Position numbers and translations under genes: made by a program. A model generated the notes under the pieces. The model searched no databases and was not told the DNA's origin. It saw nothing but the letters and a program-made list of their open reading frames with translations. Shown here in pieces: positions 9,626 through 17,065 of a stretch of 64,000 nucleotides of DNA; the stretch's first letter is position 1; each line of letters begins with the position of its first letter. The DNA is from Oceanococcus sp051252075. GTDB lineage: Bacteria > Pseudomonadota > Gammaproteobacteria > Nevskiales > Oceanococcaceae. The DNA lies in the NCBI GenBank assembly GCA_051252075.1, contig JBPOFU010000007.1, positions 1 through 64,000 of the forward strand, written 5' to 3'.

Positions 9626-10159
9626 CTAGCTTTGATTTCCCGGCACGATCACCGGTATGGCACTGTCCTGTACGGACCGAAGTTTTTCTGCAGCCTCGGG
9701 TGGCAATTGTTGTTGCACCCAAGCACCAAGATTTTCAAAATATGACACCAATGTTGCTTCTTTCCACCACGGATCTTCATCCAGCGGGGTCATTTTCGCG
9801 AGCATCACAACGACAGTCACCAATAGCACGCCACGAGCACCACCAAATATCAAGCCCAATGCACGATCTGTGCCTTGCAGCTGAGTTTGTTTAACCAGCA
9901 ATGTCATGAAGTGGCTAAATAACGCGCCAGCAATCAATACCACAAGGAATACAGCCAAATAGCCCAATAAACTGCGGGCTGACGGCGTCGAAACCATAGT
10001 GAAGAATCGTTCGGCCACTTCAGCGCCGTAGCGCATAGACACCCAGAAAGCGAGCGCCCACGACATCAATGAGAATACTTCTTTGACAAACCCGCGAAAC
10101 AAGCTGATCACGGCCGATATGGCAATTACGCCGATGATGATGTAATCAATCCAAAGCAA
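9626..10159 (-). CDS. cvpA: CvpA family inner-membrane protein
   Basis: The 177-residue protein has four predicted membrane segments: IDYIIIGVIAISAVISLF at the N-terminus, then segments near residues 30-45, 65-85 and 100-120. It has the typical CvpA start (DYxIIGVIxxSxxISLxRGFVKE). The family was named for colicin V production and contributes to envelope stress tolerance; its molecular activity is not settled. It is immediately upstream of purF and 76 bases after the SPOR gene. Confidence 0.92.
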   Translation of the reverse strand: MLWIDYIIIGVIAISAVISLFRGFVKEVFSLMSWALAFWVSMRYGAEVAERFFTMVSTPSARSLLGYLAVFLVVLIAGALFSHFMTLLVKQTQLQGTDRALGLIFGGARGVLLVTVVVMLAKMTPLDEDPWWKEATLVSYFENLGAWVQQQLPPEAAEKLRSVQDSAIPVIVPGNQS

Positions 10160-10235
10160 TTTGATCGGCCACGATTGCGAAAACGCGAATTTTAGCAGGA
10201 TGCTCGCAGAAATTATGCAGATTCAGCGCTAAGAC

Positions 10236-10814
10236 TTAACCAGAGTACGGCAGCAACTTCGCTTGAATGCGGTATTTCTTTTCCAGTTGTTGCTGTAAGT
10301 CCTTTGCCTGCGATTTACTGCCCTGCACTTTGAGCCGCACACGGAAATACGTTTTCCCCGATACCGTAACCTGCTCGCGATAGGCAACCAAGCCGTCCTT
10401 GCGCAAACGCGCCCGAAATTCATCGGCACTTTTCTTATTGTTGTAGCTAATCAATTGTAAAAGCCAAGCTTGCGCTGAAGGCGTAGGTTTCGGTTTGGGC
10501 TTGCTACTGGGCTGCGTACTCGGTTTGGATTGAGCTGGCTGCGCTGTCGCAGTAGATTTTACCGGTGACAACAAGCGGCGGGGTGTTTCCGTGGGCTGTG
10601 ATTCGGTCCGGCTTTCCGAACTCTCCACGCGCTGCGACAGCACGATTTCGCGTTCAGATTCAGGCCGCTGCAAAGGCACCGGTGTGCCGGTGAAGCTGGC
10701 GTGTATCGATGCCCGAGGATCTTGTGGGTTACCAAACAACCAAGGAATCAAAACCAATGCAAGCAAGGCCAAAATTATGGCGCCAACCAGGCGCTGCTTG
10801 ACCAAATCATCCAT
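10236..10814 (-). CDS. dedD: SPOR-domain cell-division protein (DedD-like)
   Basis: The 192-residue bitopic protein has a short cytoplasmic start, one membrane helix at about residues 9-27 (LVGAIILALLALVLIPWLFG), a Pro/Ser/Lys-rich periplasmic linker and a C-terminal SPOR domain from about residue 115 (AWLLQLISYNNKKSADEF, then TYFRVRLKV). SPOR domains bind denuded septal peptidoglycan and bring the protein to the division site. The position between folC and cvpA is the conserved dedD locus. The folC stop overlaps the start of this gene by 8 bases. Confidence 0.85.
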   Translation of the reverse strand: MDDLVKQRLVGAIILALLALVLIPWLFGNPQDPRASIHASFTGTPVPLQRPESEREIVLSQRVESSESRTESQPTETPRRLLSPVKSTATAQPAQSKPSTQPSSKPKPKPTPSAQAWLLQLISYNNKKSADEFRARLRKDGLVAYREQVTVSGKTYFRVRLKVQGSKSQAKDLQQQLEKKYRIQAKLLPYSG

Positions 10815-11973
10815 GAATTTCGTTTCCTGCCGCTGCTACCGTCAAAAAGGATCCACACACCACTACACGCTGCGCCTCTTGCCTCGCGGTTTGCAAAGCC
10901 AACGACACAGACTCAAATGGTCTCACCTTCTGTGCCTCATTCAAAGCGGACTGCATTTGATCCAAGCTCATCGCCCGATCATCATCCAGTGCGGCAATAC
11001 ACCAACTGTCGATATGCGGCAGCAGGGGTTTGACCATGTCTTCGACGGCTTTGTCCTGCAAAGCAGAAAATACTGCGGTAACTGGTCCCACTTTTGGCAA
11101 TGTCGACAAATAGGTCGCTAGATGCTCCGTCGCATCAGGGTTATGCGCGACATCATAAATTTCTTCTCGACCATCACGCAGCACGCGCTGACAGCGCCCA
11201 GGCATCACCACGGAAGATAGGGTCTTAGATATCTGTGCTTCACACAAAACTAAGCCCAAGGCTTGCGCGGCCAAGCCCGCTAAGGCCAAATTTGATTTCA
11301 CCAGCCCCGCAGGGACCAAAAATGGGCCCAAGGATTGTTCCACTTTGCGTGCATCCCAAGGCACACTGTGCGCACCAAGTTCTTGCCCCATTTCATGCAC
11401 CGAAGGCGGTAAACCTGGCCCCAAAAAGAGGGGTTTTCTGGCACGGGCAATAGCCGCTTTTTCTCGTCCTATGACGGATAAATCGCTACCCAGCCACGTT
11501 TGGTGATCCAAACCTATTGAGGTCACAATCGCGACATCGGCGTCGACAACATTGACGGCGTCCAAGCGCCCGCCTAGACCCACCTCCAACACCCAAACAT
11601 CTAATCCCGCATGGGCAAACAAATACAATGCGGCCAAGCTGCCATATTCAAAATAGCTCAGAGACACTTCTTGTCGGCAGGCCTCTATCGCTTCGAAGGC
11701 TTGCACGATGTGTTGATCAGTCGCTGGCTGACCATTGATACGTATGCGTTCGTTGTACCGCCATAAATGCGGTGAGGTGTAACACCCCACGCTACAGTCA
11801 GCCGCTAAGGCGAGGTCCTGCAGCGCTTGGGCACAACTGCCCTTGCCATTCGTCCCCGCAATAGTGACGATACGTGTAGCGGTCATATCCAAAGCCATGC
11901 GCTGTAAGACTTGGCGAGTACGCTCTAAGCCTAAATCGATGGTTTTTGGATGCAAGTCTTGTTGCCAAGCCAA
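10807..11973 (-). CDS. folC: Bifunctional dihydrofolate / folylpolyglutamate synthase
   Basis: FolC adds L-glutamate to dihydropteroate and then to folates, using ATP in the cytosol. The P-loop TIAGTNGKGSC, the family opening HPKTIDLGLER and the Mur-ligase-like GLGGRLDAVN are all present. The annotated start (TTG, 11973) drops conserved N-terminal residues. The frame continues upstream as SLQQWLAWQQDLH, matching the usual N-terminus of FolC, back to a stop at 12016-12018 without any ATG, GTG or further TTG. The true start may therefore be a CTG, or an ATT at 12013-12015 that overlaps the accD stop codon. The downstream dedD gene overlaps by 8 bases. Confidence 0.93.
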   Translation of the reverse strand: MAWQQDLHPKTIDLGLERTRQVLQRMALDMTATRIVTIAGTNGKGSCAQALQDLALAADCSVGCYTSPHLWRYNERIRINGQPATDQHIVQAFEAIEACRQEVSLSYFEYGSLAALYLFAHAGLDVWVLEVGLGGRLDAVNVVDADVAIVTSIGLDHQTWLGSDLSVIGREKAAIARARKPLFLGPGLPPSVHEMGQELGAHSVPWDARKVEQSLGPFLVPAGLVKSNLALAGLAAQALGLVLCEAQISKTLSSVVMPGRCQRVLRDGREEIYDVAHNPDATEHLATYLSTLPKVGPVTAVFSALQDKAVEDMVKPLLPHIDSWCIAALDDDRAMSLDQMQSALNEAQKVRPFESVSLALQTARQEAQRVVVCGSFLTVAAAGNEIHG

Positions 11974-12010
11974 CCACTGCTGCAGTGATCCGCCCAGAGG
12001 AGCCGGCGAT

Positions 12011-12874
12011 TTAATTGCTTACCGTCCGCTGCATCAACATGGCCAACAGTTTGTATATGCGATCACGCAACTCACGGCGATCACAAATCATGTCTATAGC
12101 GCCATGTTCCAGCAAAAATTCTGCGGTTTGAAAACCTTCTGGCAATTTTTGCCGCACGGTTTGCTCGATAACCTTAGGACCGGCGAAACCAATCAGTGCC
12201 CCCGGTTCCGCGATATTGATATCGCCAAGCATGGCCAAACTGGCCGACACACCGCCAGTCGTTGGATCGGTGAGTACCGAGATGTAGGGCAAGCGAGCAT
12301 CCGCCAAACGCGCCAATGCGGCACTGGTTTTGGCCATTTGCATCAGGGAGTAAAGGGCTTCTTGCATACGCGCACCACCGCTGGCGCTAATACACACCAA
12401 AGGCATGCGGTGCTCTATGCAAAGATCCACACAGCGCACGAATTTCTCGCCCAGTACACTGCCCATGGAACCGGCCATAAACTTAAATTCAAAGGCTGCA
12501 ATGACAACTTCCAAGCCTTTGATTTGCCCACGCATGGCGATCAGCGCTTCCTTCTCTTGACTGGCCTTCTCCGCCGCAAGCAAACGATCTTTGTACTTTT
12601 TAAGATCACGAAACTTCAGTGGATCGGTCGCTTCCAGCTTAGCTGCAATCTCACTACGGCCTTCCGCATCTAGCAACAAATCCAGACGCTTACGCGCTGA
12701 GATAGGGCGATGAGCATTGCACTTTGGGCAAACTTCATAGGTGCGCTCTAGCTCCGCACGGTACAAGACCGAACCGCAGGACGCGCATTTGGACCAAACG
12801 CCTTCCGGCACACTGTGCTTGTCCGCCGTCGTTGTGGCGACTTTGGAGGGCATGATTTTTTCGATCCAGCTCAT
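12011..12874 (-). CDS. accD: Acetyl-CoA carboxylase carboxyltransferase subunit beta
   Basis: AccD pairs with AccA to move the carboxyl group from biotin to acetyl-CoA, making malonyl-CoA for fatty-acid synthesis. An N-terminal four-cysteine zinc ribbon is intact (KCASCGSV, then VCPKCNAH), followed by the crotonase-like carboxyltransferase domain with SASGGARMQE and DPTTGGVSAS. The 287-residue length is normal. Its start overlaps the trpA stop by 4 bases (ATGA), indicating coupling. Confidence 0.96.
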   Translation of the reverse strand: MSWIEKIMPSKVATTTADKHSVPEGVWSKCASCGSVLYRAELERTYEVCPKCNAHRPISARKRLDLLLDAEGRSEIAAKLEATDPLKFRDLKKYKDRLLAAEKASQEKEALIAMRGQIKGLEVVIAAFEFKFMAGSMGSVLGEKFVRCVDLCIEHRMPLVCISASGGARMQEALYSLMQMAKTSAALARLADARLPYISVLTDPTTGGVSASLAMLGDINIAEPGALIGFAGPKVIEQTVRQKLPEGFQTAEFLLEHGAIDMICDRRELRDRIYKLLAMLMQRTVSN

Positions 12875-13686
12875 AATTCGCGCGCTCCATGAACGGCATC
12901 AGCCAGTGCGGCCGCCGCATCAGCAACATCCTTGCACAGCTGTGCTGTGTCGTCGTGCTCAGCAGCAATAATCTCGACCAACGCACTGCCGACAATCACC
13001 GCATCGGCCACCTTCGCGACTGCTTTCGCGTTTTCCGGAGTCCGGATACCGAAACCGACAGCAATCGGCAAGCCAGTCAAGGCTTTCAGTTGCTCGACAC
13101 GCGCGTTGACTTGCGTAACGTCCAATTGTTGGCTGCCAGTTACCCCTTTCAATGAGACGTAGTAGAGATATCCCTGCCCCTCTTGCCCCATCTTCGCGAC
13201 GCGTTCGTCACTGGTGGTGGGCGCAACTAAGAATACAGGCGCCAATCCGCCACTGCGTAACGCAGGAGCCAGACTATCGGCTTCCTCCACTGCCAAATCC
13301 ACACTCAACACGCCATCGACACCAGCCGCTTTAGCCCGCTCCACGAAGGCGACTGCCCCCATCGCTTCAACAGGATTCAAATACCCCATTAACACTATAG
13401 GTGTGTGTTGATTCGTCTTACGGAACTCACTCACGATATCCAAGGCGCCACGCAGGCTCATGCCCGAGTCTAACGCACGCTCACAGGCCAACTGTATGGT
13501 TGGACCATCGGCCATGGGATCAGAGAATGGAACGCCTAATTCAATAATGTCGGCACCCGCCTCGACCAAGGCATGCAGCAGTTGCAATGTATCTTTTGCG
13601 CAAGGGTCACCCGCGGTCAAATACGGAATCAGAGCTGCGCGATTGTCTTGTTTGAGTTGTTGAAAACAACGATCGATGCGATTCAC
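12871..13686 (-). CDS. trpA: Tryptophan synthase alpha subunit
   Basis: TrpA cleaves indole-3-glycerol phosphate to indole, which is channelled to TrpB. The 271-residue TIM barrel carries the catalytic glutamate in IIELGVPFSDP and aspartate in PMADGPTIQ, plus the phosphate-binding GFGIRTPE region. It overlaps trpB by 4 bases upstream and accD by 4 bases downstream. In P. aeruginosa trpBA lie elsewhere with trpI, so their retention between trpF and accD is probably an ancestral order. Confidence 0.96.
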   Translation of the reverse strand: MNRIDRCFQQLKQDNRAALIPYLTAGDPCAKDTLQLLHALVEAGADIIELGVPFSDPMADGPTIQLACERALDSGMSLRGALDIVSEFRKTNQHTPIVLMGYLNPVEAMGAVAFVERAKAAGVDGVLSVDLAVEEADSLAPALRSGGLAPVFLVAPTTSDERVAKMGQEGQGYLYYVSLKGVTGSQQLDVTQVNARVEQLKALTGLPIAVGFGIRTPENAKAVAKVADAVIVGSALVEIIAAEHDDTAQLCKDVADAAAALADAVHGAREL

Positions 13687-14897
13687 AGTGAGATATTCTC
13701 CAGTTCCGCAACGGTATTAACGTCCTTGTCTCCACGACCAGACAGATTCACCAGCAAGATTTCATCAGGCGACATTTGCGGTGCGATTTTTATCGCATGA
13801 GCAATGGCGTGGGCACTTTCCAATGCGGGGATAATGCCTTCCGTGCGCGTTAAGCGATGAAATGCAGCCATCGCCTCGGTATCATCGATACCGACATATT
13901 CAGCCCGCCCGCAATCTTTTAACCACGCATGCTCAGGGCCAACACCGGGATAGTCCAAACCTGCGGATATAGAATGAGTACCGCTAATTTGACCATTTTC
14001 ATCTTGCAGCAAATAAGTTCGGTTGCCATGCAATACTCCGGATCGACCAGCACATAGCGGTGCGGCGTGCCGCTTTGTATTCAGCCCATCGCCAGCAGCT
14101 TCGACCCCGATCATGCGGACAGCGTGATCATCGATAAATGGATGAAACAAACCTATCGCATTGGAGCCGCCGCCTACACAGGCGACCAAAGCGTCCGGCA
14201 AACGGCCCGCTTGCTCTAAGCATTGGGCACGTGCTTCACGGCCTATAACGGTTTGGAATTCACGCACCATCTCGGGATACGGTGCAGGCCCAGCAACCGT
14301 ACCAATGATGTAAAAGGTGTCATCGACATTGGTGACCCAATCTCGTAACGCTTCGTTCAGCGCATCTTTCAGGGTGCGGGTTCCACTGCTTACTGGAACA
14401 ACACGCGCCCCCAGCAGTTTCATGCGATACACATTGGGCGCCTGGCGAGCGATATCCTCTTCGCCCATATAGACCACACATTCCAAGCCTAAACGAGCAG
14501 CAACGGTGGCAGATGCGACGCCATGTTGCCCTGCACCGGTTTCCGCGATGATGCGAGTTTTACCCATTTTGGACGCCAATAACGCTTGCCCTATGGTGTT
14601 ATTGACCTTGTGCGCGCCAGTGTGGTTTAAGTCTTCGCGCTTAAGATAAATTTGTGCGCCGCCTAACTCGCGGGTAAGGCGTTCCGCCAAATACAAAGGA
14701 CTGGGGCGACCAACGTAATGAGCGAGATCGCGGTCATATTGCGCACGAAACTCTGGATCAGCCCAAGAGCTGCGGAACGCCTGTTCCAATTCGTCCAGCG
14801 GCCCCATCAAAGTTTCAGCGACAAAACGCCCACCGTAGGGCCCAAAATGACCTCGGGCATCCGGCCCATGCACTTGATCCAGCGTCGGTTTACTCAT
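13683..14897 (-). CDS. trpB: Tryptophan synthase beta subunit
   Basis: TrpB is the PLP enzyme that condenses indole with serine to give tryptophan. The PLP lysine motif HTGAHKVNNTIGQA, the GAGQHGVA loop and the phosphate-binding CVGGGSNAIG are intact. The 404-residue length is typical of TrpB1. It is followed by trpA with a 4-base overlap and lies 21 bases after trpF. No attenuator or leader peptide is visible in that gap, so trp control, if any, acts further upstream. Confidence 0.96.
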   Translation of the reverse strand: MSKPTLDQVHGPDARGHFGPYGGRFVAETLMGPLDELEQAFRSSWADPEFRAQYDRDLAHYVGRPSPLYLAERLTRELGGAQIYLKREDLNHTGAHKVNNTIGQALLASKMGKTRIIAETGAGQHGVASATVAARLGLECVVYMGEEDIARQAPNVYRMKLLGARVVPVSSGTRTLKDALNEALRDWVTNVDDTFYIIGTVAGPAPYPEMVREFQTVIGREARAQCLEQAGRLPDALVACVGGGSNAIGLFHPFIDDHAVRMIGVEAAGDGLNTKRHAAPLCAGRSGVLHGNRTYLLQDENGQISGTHSISAGLDYPGVGPEHAWLKDCGRAEYVGIDDTEAMAAFHRLTRTEGIIPALESAHAIAHAIKIAPQMSPDEILLVNLSGRGDKDVNTVAELENISL

Positions 14898-14918
14898 TTA
14901 GTTTCCAATCACAGTGAC

Positions 14919-15551
14919 TTAAGCACTATCGGCTGCGCGAACCGCAGCAACAAAACCAGTCATTTTAGCGGCAGATTTGCAGCCGGGGCTATCTTCTACC
15001 CCACTACTGACGTCTACCGCAGCGGGGCGAAGCTGCTCGATCGCTTTTTGAACATTGCTGGGGTTCAAGCCGCCGGCCAGAATGAGTCGAGCTTGCTGCG
15101 CGCTCAAGCGGCTCCAATCAAAGGCTAGGCCGCGCCCTCCCATGCCACCAGGTTCATGGCTATCCACTAGATAACCACTGGCATTCGGGTAGTCTTTGCG
15201 CGCTTGCTCTAAGGGATCACCTTGTTGTTGCATAGCGACTGCCTTCACGTAGCGGCGTCCAAATTGCTCACAAAACTCGGCGTTTTCTTGACCGTGAAAC
15301 TGCAGAACATCCGGTTTTACGCGATTGAGCACTTGCTCAACATAATCTGCTTCTGGGTCAAGAAATAAGGCCACTGCGCTAACAAACGCTGGGATTTGCG
15401 CCATCAAAGCGGTCGCTTGATCAATTTCGAGGTGCCTAGGGCTCTTGCTGAAAAACACCAAGCCCACGCTATCGACCCCCAAGTCGATCGCCTGCTGCAA
15501 ATCCTGTGGTCGACTCAAGCCACAAATTTTTATGCGTGTTCTATGCGACAT
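14919..15551 (-). CDS. trpF: Phosphoribosylanthranilate isomerase
   Basis: TrpF converts phosphoribosylanthranilate to the carboxyphenylamino-deoxyribulose phosphate in tryptophan synthesis. The 210-residue barrel begins TRIKICGLSRPQD, containing the catalytic cysteine, and has the general-acid aspartate in LVDSHEPGGMGGRG and the phosphate loop LILAGGLNPSNV. It lies 11 bases after truA and is the first trp gene of the unit. Confidence 0.95.
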   Translation of the reverse strand: MSHRTRIKICGLSRPQDLQQAIDLGVDSVGLVFFSKSPRHLEIDQATALMAQIPAFVSAVALFLDPEADYVEQVLNRVKPDVLQFHGQENAEFCEQFGRRYVKAVAMQQQGDPLEQARKDYPNASGYLVDSHEPGGMGGRGLAFDWSRLSAQQARLILAGGLNPSNVQKAIEQLRPAAVDVSSGVEDSPGCKSAAKMTGFVAAVRAADSA

Positions 15552-15562
15552 TATTCGAAAGC

Positions 15563-16372
15563 CTATAAGGGAAAAGCTGCATTGGAAAGATCTGGCAAGC
15601 CAAATTCCTCAGGAAATTGAGCACGCATAAAGTACAAACCTCCGGGCGGTGCTGATTGGCCCGCAGCCGCTCGGCTACGCGCGTCCAAAACCGTTTGCAT
15701 CCACTCCACAGGTTGATTTCCAGCGCCGATTTCCAGCAAAGTGCCGACCAAATTGCGCACCATATTGTGCAAAAAGCCACTGGCTTCAACGTCTATGGTA
15801 ATCCAGTGGCCATGCCGCTCTGCATGCAAACTACGCAACAATTTAACCGGCGACTTCGCTTGGCAATCTTTTCCACGAAACGAGGAAAAATCCTGCCAAC
15901 CCTGCAAAAATTTCGCTGCTTCATTCATCTTGTCGATGTCCAAAGCGGTAGGCCATTCAAAACAGCGGCCGTACCACAGCGCGCTGCGCGCGGAATGATT
16001 GTGAATGAGATAGCGGTAAGAACGACCGATGGCCAAATACCGTGCATGAAAATGCTCAGCCACCGGCTTAACCCAGGTCAATTTCACATCCGGCGGCATG
16101 TGCGTATTGGCACCCAGCATCCAGGAGCGATTTTCGCGTTGCACCGAGCTATCGAAATGAATGACCTGCCCTAAAGCATGCACACCAGTATCGGTACGCC
16201 CCGCACAGTAGACTTTTATCGGGTGAGTCGCGATTTTCGCTAAGGCGGTTTCAACCTCAGCTTGGGCTGTTCGCAATCCCGCTTGGTACTGACACTGCCA
16301 GCCAAAAAAGGCGCGCCCGTCATACTCAACGCCAGCAGCGATTCTTTGTACAGCAGGGCTTAGCTCAGACAT
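15563..16372 (-). CDS. truA: tRNA pseudouridine(38-40) synthase
   Basis: TruA modifies U38-U40 in the anticodon arm of many tRNAs. The catalytic aspartate sits in AGRTDTGVHALGQV. The opening GVEYDGRAFFGWQ and the late SGFLHNMVRN block are also diagnostic. At 269 residues it has the usual size. Its start overlaps the end of the EcfT-like gene by 13 bases, and it is followed closely by trpF, the arrangement seen in pseudomonads. Confidence 0.95.
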   Translation of the reverse strand: MSELSPAVQRIAAGVEYDGRAFFGWQCQYQAGLRTAQAEVETALAKIATHPIKVYCAGRTDTGVHALGQVIHFDSSVQRENRSWMLGANTHMPPDVKLTWVKPVAEHFHARYLAIGRSYRYLIHNHSARSALWYGRCFEWPTALDIDKMNEAAKFLQGWQDFSSFRGKDCQAKSPVKLLRSLHAERHGHWITIDVEASGFLHNMVRNLVGTLLEIGAGNQPVEWMQTVLDARSRAAAGQSAPPGGLYFMRAQFPEEFGLPDLSNAAFPL

Positions 16373-16992
16373 TGCGAACCTACGACCAACACGGCCAAAA
16401 ACAAAAATAAGCTGACATCTATGACCTCAGCCGGACGCTCAGCGGATTCTACCGGCGATTCCAAGGGCAGCCAATTTTCTGCCGCCCAACAGACTTGCGC
16501 CACAGAATTGAGCGCTTGATGCCTGTCTTTACGCGGCATGCTACGAATCTTTTGATCCATCAAATCCACAGAACTCAAGGCCAAGGCCAAGCGTCGCGCA
16601 AATGAAGCTATCGGCAGCTTTAGATAAGACAATGGTCGCAATAGCCGCACGAGTCCGTGCGCCAACTCTTGACTTGCCAGGCCTGACAGACACAGACCGA
16701 CGCTACTCACCAGCACTATAAGAACCCCAACACGATAAAAGCCTTGCTCCAGCGCTAACCACTTTTCCTCAACCGGAGAACCAAGGCCATACAAAATTCC
16801 AATCGCGAGAAAAAACCAACGCATGCGCCAAATACGTTGCACCAGTTGATTCACCAGTGGCCGTTGCAATAACAACACCCAGGCGGCAATACACAAAGCA
16901 ACGATTGATATGCCCAAAGGCGACAAGCCTATAACGCCAAAGCAGACCGTCAATAAGGCCAATAGGCGGAGCAATGCACGCGACGGTCTCAT
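16360..16992 (-). CDS. CbiQ/EcfT-like membrane protein, orphan
   Basis: The 210-residue protein has about four to five membrane helices. These include two close N-terminal segments, WFFLAIGILYGLGSP, and VGVLIVLVSSVGLCLSG. A cytoplasmic stretch follows with SFARRLALALSSVDLMDQK, which recalls the Ala-Arg coupling region of EcfT/CbiQ energy-coupling transporter subunits. No ATPase or substrate-binding subunit is encoded nearby. It is the first gene of the long minus-strand unit after the fimV terminator, so a promoter should lie in 16993-17020. The family assignment is tentative, and a generic membrane protein is the alternative. Confidence 0.6.
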   Translation of the reverse strand: MRPSRALLRLLALLTVCFGVIGLSPLGISIVALCIAAWVLLLQRPLVNQLVQRIWRMRWFFLAIGILYGLGSPVEEKWLALEQGFYRVGVLIVLVSSVGLCLSGLASQELAHGLVRLLRPLSYLKLPIASFARRLALALSSVDLMDQKIRSMPRKDRHQALNSVAQVCWAAENWLPLESPVESAERPAEVIDVSLFLFLAVLVVGSQCLS

Positions 16993-17010
16993 AAGAATGT
17001 GGCTAACTCG

Positions 17011-17042
17011 GATAAAGAAAGGCCAAGGGAAAACCCTTGGCC
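17011..17042 (-). terminator. Rho-independent terminator of fimV
   Basis: Read on the minus strand, a perfect 9-bp stem (GGCCAAGGG/CCCTTGGCC, loop TTTT) is followed at once by TTTCTTTAT. It lies 23 bases after the fimV stop and separates fimV from the EcfT-like/trp unit. Confidence 0.9.
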
Positions 17043-17065
17043 TGTAATTTTACCTCAGCTGAGAA

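Noticed and set aside
11843..12673. A 276-codon plus-strand frame opposite folC and accD
   Set aside because: It lies antisense to two clear enzyme genes and has no recognisable domain.
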